The translations under genes were made by a program, and so were the position numbers. Below, one piece after another: positions 1 through 6,732 of a DNA stretch of 10,712 nt. The DNA is from Dictyocoela muelleri (taxonomy: Eukaryota; Microsporidia). The DNA lies in the NCBI GenBank assembly GCA_016256075.1, contig SDVU01000763.1, positions 1 to 10,712 of the forward strand, in the 5' to 3' direction. The notes below the pieces were generated by a model that did no database searches, was not told where the DNA came from, and saw nothing but the letters and a program-made list of their open reading frames with translations. Position 1 is the first letter of the stretch. Each line of letters starts with the position of its first letter.

Positions 1-44
1 AACGGGAAGGAAGAAAGGAAAAATGAAACAATTAAAAAAAAAAA

Positions 45-89
<45 letters not shown>

Positions 90-157
90 AAAAAAAAAAC
101 AGAAAAAAAACAGAAAAAAAATAAAAAATTTTCAAAAACTATAAAATAAAAATAAAA
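1..157. repeat. A-rich low-complexity tract upstream of the 169-1518 gene
   Basis: The first 30 bases are purine-rich. From about 33 to 130 the strand is almost pure A with a few C, G and T interruptions, followed by an AT-rich stretch up to the gene's start region. No reading frame, RNA gene or transposon terminus is visible. It could be a slippage-expanded homopolymer or the A tail of a retroposed sequence running in from the left, but the window starts too close to tell. It may form part of the promoter region of the downstream gene. Confidence 0.8.
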
Positions 158-168
158 CCCTTAGGGAT
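158..168 (+). promoter_or_regulatory. CCC/GGG start-proximal motif (microsporidia-like)
   Basis: CCC (158-160) and GGG (164-166) occur within 11 bases of the ATG at 169, in a background otherwise made almost wholly of A and T. Microsporidian genes are known to carry CCC-like or GGG-like triplets immediately upstream of the start codon, thought to mark transcription initiation and giving very short 5' leaders. The motif supports both the chosen start and the suggested microsporidian origin. It is short, so chance cannot be excluded. Confidence 0.45.
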
Positions 169-1518
169 ATGTTTTTCTTGCGAATTATTTTATTTTTAAT
201 CCTGATTAAAAGTGAGCACCTAATAAAAAATAAAGATTTCGAAGAAATCAAAGGAAATAGCCGTACTTTTAAAATATTTTCGGAAAAATTTATCAATACA
301 TCAGAAATGTTTGCCTACGTGATTAATGAATACAATATTAATATTGAAAATGAATATCCCGAATTACATTCGATCAAAAAATTATACGAAAATACAAATA
401 ATGATATTAAAGAATTGATAGGACTTATTCATACGCATATATCAACCCAAGGTCATATTTTCTGTGCACATCTAGCTGATGAAAATCATACAGCTAGAAT
501 TGTATCGGAATTTGAAACTTCTAAACAGAAATATCACTTAATTATCCAAGAAATTTCGAATAGTGATTTGGAAGAATATCAGAATTCAAAAATTGAAGAT
601 ATACAATCGTATTTTGATTTTTTTATCGTCAATTTTTACCCAAATTTTCTTAATTTGGTTAAAAATATTAAAATTGAAAATAATGCAGTTTTTTTTCATG
701 ACATTCGGATCTTTAAAGAATTTTATGAATTATTAAACGACTTTTTGGACAAAACAGCGAATACACTCGATATTTTCTCGTCAAATGGTAAAAATAATGA
801 CAGCCTTTCAACTTTAAAAGTTCTAATTACAAACATTAAAATTACAAACGAATCATTTTTTAAACTATACATAGAGCTATACAGTTTTGCGAATCTGAAA
901 AATAGGCTTTGTGTACTTTTTAACAATGAAATTTATGATGAACTGAAAAACAAAATAATCAAAGTAGAAAATAGCCTGTTTGAGATTAAAACCTTTAATT
1001 ATAGTATGAATTATCCTTCAAAAATAAAAACAATGGTGGAATGTATGAATTTTGAAGCAAATGCGTTACTCTTAAATCTATTTATTTTAATAAATAAGCT
1101 GAATATCTCAGAATATGAAGACGAGTTTCCATCTTCAACGCAGATTTCAATCTTAAAATCGACTTTTAACATAAGTTTCAATACTTTTTCGATTTTTAAG
1201 AAATTAATACCGCAGATTTTCGGAGGTTTTCTTGCTGAAACAGCTTTTTTGTCTAGGGTATTAAACATTTCAAGTATGAATGAAGATATAAATAACTGTT
1301 TATACATGTTGTGTAAAGATTCTGATTATATGAAAATACCTAAAAACTATTACGAAGAAATAATAAACATGATAATATTGCATGTTCAGAAAATTGCGGA
1401 AAAAAACAATGAAATTTTGCATCTTTACGACCTAAAAGAGAATTTAAAATTGAATTTTAATTATATCTCTGAAAATTGCGAAAAAATTTTAACCTTAATG
1501 CCAAAGGACTCCGAATAA
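169..1518 (+). CDS. Hypothetical protein with N-terminal signal peptide (449 aa)
   Basis: This is an uninterrupted frame of 449 residues ending in TAA. I do not recognise the family. Residues 1-13 are a strongly hydrophobic start (MFFLRIILFLILI) followed by KSEH, which looks like a classical signal peptide cut around residues 14-19. No second convincing membrane span is seen, so the product is probably secreted or carried to the cell surface. The rest looks mainly alpha-helical and is rich in Asn, Ile, Lys, Phe, Leu and Glu. Acidic/polar patches occur near 54-82 and 128-150, and a hydrophobic helix near 296-311. There are six cysteines (99, 248, 292, 377, 382, 437), an even number that would suit disulphides outside the cell. 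The ATG at 169 is chosen because it carries the signal peptide, lies just behind the CCC/GGG triplets, and the next Met is residue 47. It is the only long open frame in the window and shows no breaks, so it is probably a living host gene, perhaps a lineage-specific secreted protein. The role is unknown. Confidence 0.85.
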   Translation: MFFLRIILFLILIKSEHLIKNKDFEEIKGNSRTFKIFSEKFINTSEMFAYVINEYNINIENEYPELHSIKKLYENTNNDIKELIGLIHTHISTQGHIFCAHLADENHTARIVSEFETSKQKYHLIIQEISNSDLEEYQNSKIEDIQSYFDFFIVNFYPNFLNLVKNIKIENNAVFFHDIRIFKEFYELLNDFLDKTANTLDIFSSNGKNNDSLSTLKVLITNIKITNESFFKLYIELYSFANLKNRLCVLFNNEIYDELKNKIIKVENSLFEIKTFNYSMNYPSKIKTMVECMNFEANALLLNLFILINKLNISEYEDEFPSSTQISILKSTFNISFNTFSIFKKLIPQIFGGFLAETAFLSRVLNISSMNEDINNCLYMLCKDSDYMKIPKNYYEEIINMIILHVQKIAEKNNEILHLYDLKENLKLNFNYISENCEKILTLMPKDSE

Positions 1519-1877
1519 AATCATCTGAATTTTAATAAAAGTTTTAATTATAAATCCTTTTTGATTTGATACAATTTTAATTTTAAGATTTTTAATTTTG
1601 TGTGATCTAATTTAAATAAAGTGTACCAGGATTTTTTCGATAAAATTGTGGTTCTTATGAGGAATCGCCAAATATTTATGAGTTGCTATTAGAATTTAAA
1701 ATAAAACAATTAATTTATTTCTATGTTTTTTAAATCCGGTATCGTGTTTTTCATTTAATTTGGGTTAGATCTGTGGGTTTGTTTAAATACGGAGAGGCTT
1801 TTTTGTTAATTTAATTACTGTTTCTGAAAAGTACTTGAAATAATTGTAAATTCTTTCATAATATTCAATATATTGAC
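1519..1877. other. Intergenic region without recognisable features
   Basis: AT-rich sequence downstream of the 449-residue gene. I see no RNA gene, transposon terminus, long repeat or coding pattern on either strand. The open frame on the minus strand over 1783-2037 is mostly the antisense of the frame described next and has no recognisable content. Confidence 0.6.
1534..1539 (+). terminator. Possible polyadenylation signal (AATAAA)
   Basis: An AATAAA lies 16 bases after the TAA stop of the 449-residue gene, and another overlaps the stop itself (1514-1519). Short 3' ends with signals this close to the stop are common in compact genomes. In DNA this AT-rich the hexamer is expected often by chance. 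Confidence 0.25.
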
Positions 1878-2168
1878 TTGCTTTTTGATTATTTTTATTC
1901 AAATCATGACAATTTACATTTATCAAATCAAAAAAAAATTTATTATAAAATCCCTGTTTCATACGATCAAGAAACCGAGAGAACAACAGTGAACACTGAA
2001 GAGGTGATGAGCAGCGCAACCCTTCAGGGGAAACCACGAGTTGAGAAAGAGCATGGGCGCGTCAATAAAGTCATTTATACGAAATCTCTTTTAGCTCTAA
2101 CTACTCCTTGGAGTTACGACAAATTGAATTCAATGAGAAAACCTAAAAAAGAAAAATCGCCATGTTGA
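1878..2168 (+). CDS. Unrecognised 96-residue reading frame in a G+C-richer patch
   Basis: An ATG-to-stop frame of 96 residues. The first 25 or so codons are as AT-rich as the surroundings. From about 1965 to 2130 the base composition rises to near 45-50% G+C and the translation becomes rich in Glu, Thr, Lys, Arg and Ser (for example TERTTVNTEEV and GKPRVEKEHGRVNK). That composition is unlike the N/I/F/K-rich host gene next door. A second short frame (2162-2260, 32 residues) starts on an ATG overlapping the stop. I recognise no domain. It may be the remnant of a gene or of some transferred or repeated sequence, or not coding at all. The minus strand is also open over part of it, so even the strand is uncertain. 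Confidence 0.2.
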   Translation: MLFDYFYSNHDNLHLSNQKKIYYKIPVSYDQETERTTVNTEEVMSSATLQGKPRVEKEHGRVNKVIYTKSLLALTTPWSYDKLNSMRKPKKEKSPC

Positions 2169-2380
2169 ACTACAATAATATAATGTTTACCTACACTTTG
2201 CAAGTAACATCCGACAAAGCATCTATCAAATTAGAATACCTTGAAGAAATAAAAAATTAAAATTGTGAAAGATCGACTTTAGACTATAAAATGGCCTCAT
2301 GTCTATGTAGACGGTCGTAAATAACCCAAACAGTTGTTTTGAGAAGTTTACTTAGATCTAAAATGATAAAATGGCTGGAT

Positions 2381-2418
2381 GTAAAAACGCTACTGCGTTG
2401 TAAAAACGCTACTGCGTT
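2381..2418. repeat. 19-bp tandem duplication containing a hairpin
   Basis: Two perfect 19-bp copies (2381-2399 and 2400-2418) stand head to tail. Each contains a short inverted repeat, AAAACGC-TACT-GCGTT(TT), able to form a 4-base-loop hairpin; the second copy runs into a T tract that extends the stem. The GC-clamped core resembles, in style, the loop regions of the large palindromes at 9346-10330. Confidence 0.75.
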
Positions 2419-2458
2419 TTTTCGGGGAAAATCACAAATAAATAATCCCGGAAAAACG
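2415..2458. repeat. Imperfect inverted repeat, 13-14 bp arms
   Basis: The arm CGTTTTTTCGGGGA (2415-2428) pairs with TCCCGGAAAAACG (2446-2458) across a 17-base AT-rich spacer, with one gap or mismatch. It overlaps the end of the 19-bp tandem repeat, so this spot could fold in alternative ways. The right arm is not followed by a T run, and no gene ends here, so a terminator role is not supported. Confidence 0.5.
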
Positions 2459-2523
2459 TCGGATTTTAAAACTCTTATAAAAGACTTTTAAATTTTAAAT
2501 CATAAAAAAAATATAAATAAAAA

Positions 2524-2531
2524 AATAATCT
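2524..2531. repeat. Target-site duplication of the Merlin element, left copy
   Basis: AATAATCT here and AATAATTT at 4488-4495 flank the inverted ends directly. They match at 7 of 8 positions. The low sequence complexity makes the pair less convincing alone, but it falls exactly at the ends of the inverted repeats. Confidence 0.65.
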
Positions 2532-2680
2532 AGGTCTAGTCTAGTCTATATACTGGTGCATGAGTCATATTCTGGGGGCATGAGTCATATACTGTGGCAT
2601 GGATTGATTCCATCTCAACTATATTTTTTTTAAAAAAATAAACCCATAATGAATAATAAATTATTGGAAAATAATTCTTA
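2532..2680. repeat. Left terminal inverted repeat of the Merlin element
   Basis: It matches the reverse complement of 4338-4487 over roughly 150 bases with scattered changes. The outermost part reads (G)GTCTAGTCTATATACT on both ends, with an extra CTAGT unit on this side. Within the end an imperfect direct repeat, GCATGAGTCATATT/ATACTG, occurs twice (about 2559-2570 and 2579-2590) and is also doubled in the right end. Such paired subterminal motifs are plausible transposase-binding sites. Confidence 0.85.
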
Positions 2681-3419
2681 TATTGTTCGGAAACAATGAA
2701 ATATCATTTAATTCGTTTAAATATCGCATAAATAATTTTATGTACGAACTGTAATAATGAATTTCATATAATGTTGACATCTCAAGATCTTATATGTTAA
2801 GATATTATTGTAAATTTTGCAAGAAAAGACATGGTTCCGAAAATATACACCTTTTAATGGCACTGGTCAAAAAAATAAGAGATGCTAAAGATATTATTCG
2901 ATTGTTTGCTTCAAATAATTTAAAACGAAAATTTGTCAAGAACATGAACTTTCAAAAGGCAGTGTCTAAAAAATTATTAATTTGATTGTAGATCTTAAAA
3001 ATTATACATGGATAACACTATATCAACAATTAGATTTTCATCTATAGTGGAAATTGATGAGACTCTAATAGCGATTAGGAAGAACAATAGAGTGAGACTA
3101 GTAGAAAAACAATGGTTGTTCGGTGCTATTGAAATAGATGGGACTGAATTAATTTTAAAAACAGTGGAAAGAAAAAATGCAGAAAGCATAAGCCGAATAA
3201 TGTCAAATTTTATCACGCAATATGCCATCATATATAGATTTGAATGGCCTGCATATCTCGGAATATTTAATCATAATACAAAATATACTCATTACACCGT
3301 GAATCATTAAAGGAATTTCCTTAATCCAGATAATTTTGATGCACACACTCAAACAATAGAATCATTATGGTGCAGGCTTAAATTGTTCCTTAGAACTTCT
3401 AATATGAATAAAAGGAATC

Positions 3420-3427
3420 ATTTAGAG
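3420..3427. repeat. Target-site duplication of hAT-N copy 1, left
   Basis: ATTTAGAG, paired with ATTTATAG at 4160-4167. The left copy preserves the transposase codons TTA GAG, and reading continues sensibly from 4168, just after the right copy. Confidence 0.85.
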
Positions 3428-4159
3428 CAGTGGTCGGCCACCCCCCCCCGGTCCGTGGAAAAAAATTTGCCGGTCCGACGAAAAAAAATTGCCATTCGGC
3501 GAGAAAAATTTATAGGTCAGCGGATATATATATATATATATATATAAACATATTACATGACAATAACATCAATACACGCATACCCGGAGAGTTGTCAACT
3601 ACCATAGTCCTTAGATCTTCGGTTCACTCTTTTCACCTAATACCTCACTCCTAATTTACACAGAAGATCAGGTGTATACATGATTTTCGTACTTTCAGCA
3701 ACTCAGCAGGATACGAGTAATTAGAGGCTGTTTCATGGGTTTCATTTTTCACATTTTTTTGCATAGATACGTCACCGCAAACATCCTCACAGCTACATGA
3801 GTCTCTTCTGATTTATTTTCATATTAGACCAAGTCTTAATCAGCAATACCACACTTGAACAACTGTATATTTATACTATAGTTATATGCTTATTTATCGC
3901 ATAATGTCAACCCTATTTATTTATTTATTAAAGTGTAGTCCGCGGGATTACAACCCCGATACATAATTTTTACAATCAAGAGTGTTAACCACTATGAAAT
4001 CTCGCAAGTTTACGATTTTAGGAGATGTGTGCGTTCAATTTTGATATATTAAAATATTGTATATAATTTGCCGTCCGCGAATTTTTTTATACTTGGACCG
4101 GTCCGTAAATTTTTTTACACTGTGACCGGGCCATAGGAAAAAAAGTTTTTGGAGCACTG
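3428..4159 (+). mobile_element. Non-autonomous hAT element (hAT-N, copy 1) inside the Merlin transposase
   Basis: This 732-bp element starts CAGTGGTCGGCCACC and ends GGAGCACTG, the CAGTGGTC-type terminus of animal hAT transposons. It is flanked by an 8-bp duplication (ATTTAGAG at 3420-3427, ATTTATAG at 4160-4167; 7 of 8), the hallmark size for hAT. The outer 100 bases at both ends carry repeated GGTCCG/CCGGTC motifs separated by A or T runs, like the subterminal transposase-binding clusters of the superfamily. It has no transposase; the short frames crossing it are meaningless. Inside are a (TA)n run near 3525-3546 and a (TTTA)n run near 3914-3929. The copy at 6733-7462 is the same family in reverse orientation, roughly 80% similar by eye. 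It interrupts the 3' part of the Merlin transposase. Confidence 0.88.
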
Positions 4160-4167
4160 ATTTATAG
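4160..4167. repeat. Target-site duplication of hAT-N copy 1, right
   Basis: ATTTATAG, differing at one base from the left copy at 3420-3427. It sits directly after the terminal CACTG of the element. Confidence 0.85.
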
Positions 4168-4337
4168 GAAGATCTAGCAGTGTTCTTGTTTAGAAAAAAA
4201 ATATAAAAAAATTGTGAAGACAAATATTTAAAAAAATAGTTTCTATAATTTATCAAATAAATCATTAATTCATTAGATTTTAATAAATTTATAATTTAAA
4301 TTTTGTTATTTTAAGATAAATAAAATATTTATAAATA

Positions 4338-4487
4338 AATTAATTATTTTCCTATAATTTATAAAATAATTTATTATTCATTATAGGGTTTTTTAAAAAA
4401 AAATAATTGAGATGGAATCGATCCATACCCCAGTATATGAATCATGATTAAGAATATGACACATGCCTGAGTATATAGACTAGACCC
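4338..4487. repeat. Right terminal inverted repeat of the Merlin element
   Basis: Partner of the repeat at 2532-2680. Its reverse complement starts GGGTCTAGTCTATATACTC and runs through TGGATCGATTCCATCTCAA to AATGAATAATAAATTATT, following the left end closely. The outer edge abuts the target duplication copy at 4488-4495. Confidence 0.85.
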
Positions 4488-4495
4488 AATAATTT
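4488..4495. repeat. Target-site duplication of the Merlin element, right copy
   Basis: AATAATTT directly follows the terminal GACTAGACCC of the right inverted repeat and pairs with the copy at 2524-2531. Confidence 0.65.
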
Positions 4496-4820
4496 ATTAT
4501 GTATATCTTTATAATTTGATGTAAAATATAATTATTAATTTGGTTTTTTATGTCTTAAGAGAGACTATGCGGGTAAAATCGCATAAATAAAGATGTGAAT
4601 TAAATGATTTTATTTAATAATCATTATCATGATTTAAAAATTGCTTTCAAAAAAATGAAAATAAATAAAAATTGAAAAAAGAATGTGTAAAAAATGCAAA
4701 ATGACTTTAGCATAGTTATAAGGGTTTTACGAAAAAATGTCAAATTCGTTTTTTCCCATTTTTTTGTCATTTTTGCGAAAAACGACAAATTTTTCTAAAA
4801 GATTAATATCAACAAATAAT
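4496..4820. other. AT-rich spacer without recognisable features
   Basis: This lies between the Merlin element and the minisatellites. It is AT-rich with several T and A runs. Around 4730-4800 there is a weakly repeated CGAAAAA(AT)G(A)CAAATTC pattern on the two strands, possibly a small inverted repeat. I see no gene, RNA or transposon end. Confidence 0.55.
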
Positions 4821-4917
4821 ATATAATATATAATATTAACATATAATATATAATATTAACACATAATATATAATATTAACATATAATATATAATATTAAC
4901 ATATAATTTGTAATATT
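4821..4917. repeat. 20-bp AT-only minisatellite
   Basis: Four consecutive 20-bp units, ATATAATATATAATATTAAC (4821-4840, 4841-4860, 4861-4880, 4881-4900), differ by at most one base. A fifth, degenerate unit follows up to about 4917. The near identity suggests recent expansion by slippage or unequal exchange. Confidence 0.95.
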
Positions 4918-4924
4918 GTCTCTT

Positions 4925-5250
4925 CATTATTATATTCACCTTCTTGCATTATTATATTCACCTTCTTGCATTATTATATTCACCTCCTTGCATTATAATA
5001 TTCCCCTTCTTGCATTATTATATGTCCCTTCTTTCATTATTATATTCACCTCCTTGCATTATAATATTCCCCTTCTTGCATTTTTATATTCACCTTCTTG
5101 CATTATTATTTTTATTTCCCTGCATTTCTATTTTTTCCTCCGTGCATCACAGTCTTTTTCTATAGTCCCCTCGTTGCATTAGTATAGTCCCTTCGTTTCA
5201 TTATTATAGTCCCTTCGCTGCATTATTATAGTCCCTTCGGTGCATTATAA
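4925..5250. repeat. 22-bp minisatellite (about 14-15 units)
   Basis: The unit is close to CATTATTATATTCACCTTCTTG on a 22-base period. The first half of the array is homogeneous (TATTCACCTTCTTG or TATTCCCCTTCTTG). From about 5105 the units diverge and settle into a variant ending ATAGTCCCTTCG(C/T)TG. Because 22 is not a multiple of three, all frames read through as pseudo-periodic peptides that should not be taken for proteins. The array stops about 25 bases short of the MULE's left inverted end. Confidence 0.95.
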
Positions 5251-5273
5251 CAGCCCAATTACAGCTATTTTCG

Positions 5274-6334
5274 TAGTTGTTACCCATTTTTTTCAAGCTA
5301 TTGACCTTTTTTTCCCATGCTATAGACTAATTTCTTTCACACTTATAGACCCCTTTTTATAGAGCTGTAGACAAATTTCGCGAGAGATATAGATTATCTG
5401 CCAAAATTCGTTTCGATGCATTAATTTTTCATCCCTTATTTCTTTAACCCTTATTTTACAACCCATATTTTTCTCGCATTTTTTTAACCCTTATTTTTTT
5501 TACCTTTGACTTTTACCTTTTTTTTTCCATTTTTTTTAACTTTTATTTTTTAACCCTTATATTAACCCATCTTTTAACACTCATCTTTTAACCCTTATTT
5601 TTTCCATTATTTTTAATCTCTATTTTTCAACCCTATTTTTTCCATAATTTTTCAATCCTATTTTTTCCATAATTTTTAAACCCTAGTTTACCCCTATTTT
5701 ACCCCTAGTTTACCCCTTTTTACCACTTTTTTATCACTATTTTTTTCCGATTTTTACCCATATTTTTTTAACCATTATTTCTTTCCATAATTTTTTAACC
5801 CCCATTTTTTTCCATAATTTTTTAATCATATTTTTTTCATAATTTTTTAACCCATATTTTAACCCCCATTTTTAACCACTATTTAAACCCATATTTTTTA
5901 CTCCTATTTAATACCCCTTAATTTTTTTAACAAGGGTTTAAAAAAAAATAAAAATAAGGGTAAAAAATAATGGGTAAAAAAATAGAGTTTATTATATAAG
6001 ATGTATTGTATAAGGGTTAATAAATAAGGGTAAAAAAGAGCAAAAAAAATAAGGGGTATAAAATAGTAATAAAAAATATGGATTAGAAATAGAGGTAAAA
6101 ATAGGGGTAAAAATGAGGGGGAAAGTAGTGGTAGGGTTAAGAATATGGGTTAAAAAGTATGAAAAAATAGGGGTTAAAAGGTTATGGGAAAAAAATTGGG
6201 GTTTAAAAATTATGGGAAAAAAATAGGGGTTAAGGCTAAAATCGGAATAAAAAATAAGAGTAAAAATGGCTTCAGTTGTTCGCCCATTCGAGTTAAGTGG
6301 CGTTTTTTCTCATTTTTTAGCCAAACCCTTAAGA
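5274..6334. repeat. Left inverted end of the MULE, compound and low-complexity
   Basis: The outer part, 5274-5450, is ordinary sequence shared with the right end. From 5450 to about 5935 the plus strand is a long pyrimidine tract of irregular units such as TTTTTAACCC(C)TATTTTTTCCATAA. From about 5936 to 6250 the strand switches abruptly to the complementary purine pattern (AAGGGTAAAAAATAATGGG), so this end is itself folded back. The innermost part, around 6270-6334 (GTTCGCCCATTCGAG... ACCCTTAAG), again matches the right end in inverted orientation. The left end is about twice as long as the right one. Confidence 0.75.
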
Positions 6335-6724
6335 AATGAACCACGATGAAATTATGATTTATAGAAGTCGAAGAAATAGGAAAAATTTATTATATAAAAA
6401 TTATATATCAATTTCCGTAGTAAAATGAACGTAAAAACATCCTGGAGATGTAAAAACCGGAAATGTCTTGGCACTGCAACTTTAAAAATGGGGTTGTTTA
6501 TATTCAAAAAAAATCATAATCATTACAATGATTTTGATCAATCCGAAGATTTGTATCTAAAATATAAAGCTATCGAAAAATCTCTAAAAACATCTGACAG
6601 ACCAAGAAATATTATAAATTCAGAATAGGAATAGTAACAACTGGTGTTTCTAATTATCTGCCAGAAAATAAGAGTTTAGTTGATAGTACAACATAAAAAC
6701 AAAAAATGAATAATTTTATTTACA

Positions 6725-6732
6725 GTGTAGAT
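6725..6732. repeat. Target-site duplication of hAT-N copy 2, left
   Basis: GTGTAGAT, paired with GTGTATAT at 7463-7470; 8 bp long, with one difference. Confidence 0.85.

Larger units (their letters stand above)
2696..4206 (+). pseudogene. Merlin/IS1595-like (ISXO2-type) transposase pseudogene
   Basis: This is a DDE-type transposase remnant that would have cut and rejoined the ends of its own element. The frame can be followed from ATG 2696. CTNC (2741-2752) and, in another frame, CKFC of MLRYYCKFCKK (from 2794) form the CxxC...CxxC zinc ribbon. A KGSV/KIINLIVDL helix-turn-helix-like stretch lies near 2955-2995. The catalytic core from 3008 shows VEIDETL (first Asp), then EKQWLFGAIE. The second block reads YRFEWPAY where the family has (S/T)DEW, so the second catalytic Asp is lost. 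The last block reads AHTQTIESLW with its Glu present. The breaks visible are an in-frame stop near 2729, frame changes near 2795 and 2970, an in-frame stop at 3308-3310, and the hAT-N insertion after the codons for NHLE. The tail resumes at 4168 with EDLAVFLFRKK and stops at 4204. Summed length is about 260 residues, normal for the family. Confidence 0.85.
2532..4487 (+). mobile_element. Merlin / IS1595-like (ISXO2-type) DNA transposon, decayed, with a nested hAT-N insertion
   Basis: The element is bounded by long inverted ends of about 150 bp and by an 8-bp target duplication (AATAATCT at 2524-2531, AATAATTT at 4488-4495; 7 of 8 match), the size typical of Merlin and its bacterial IS1016/IS1595 relatives. 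Inside is a plus-strand transposase with a zinc ribbon and the IS1595/ISXO2 catalytic blocks. Without the 732-bp hAT-N insertion at 3428-4159 and its extra duplication the element would be about 1.2 kb, an ordinary size for the family. The transposase is broken, so this copy cannot move unaided. Merlin transposons are known from microsporidia and from animals. Confidence 0.85.

Noticed and set aside
33-130. Poly(A) tail of a LINE or SINE
   Set aside because: There is no retroelement sequence before it and no target duplication after it within the window, so it is left as a low-complexity tract.
723-1307. Minus-strand frames over 723-926 and 1011-1307
   Set aside because: They lie antisense to the intact 449-residue gene, have no recognisable content and no supporting start signals.
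2995-3231. Minus-strand frame of 78 codons
   Set aside because: It is antisense to the Merlin transposase catalytic core, which is clearly coded on the plus strand.
3430-3654. Plus-strand frame across the start of hAT-N copy 1
   Set aside because: It runs through the inverted end, the C run and a (TA)n tract. It does not resemble a hAT transposase.
3940-4015. A functional tRNA gene on the minus strand
   Set aside because: Only box-like similarity is present. Acceptor and anticodon stems do not pair, and the sequence is part of a dispersed hAT-N element.
4035-4265. Minus-strand frame of 76 codons
   Set aside because: It spans the hAT-N terminus and the antisense of the Merlin transposase tail; composition is that of AT-rich DNA.
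4916-5182. Two overlapping plus-strand frames encoding Leu/Ile/Ser-rich hydrophobic peptides
   Set aside because: They are read-through of the 22-bp minisatellite in different frames. The periodic peptide follows the DNA repeat and is not a membrane protein.
4821-5250. CRISPR array
   Set aside because: The units are contiguous with no unique spacers, there are no cas genes, and the context is eukaryotic.
5446-6250. AACCC/GGGTT tracts as a telomere
   Set aside because: Units are irregular in length and sequence, both polarities occur in the interior of the window, and the tracts sit inside the matched inverted ends of a MULE.
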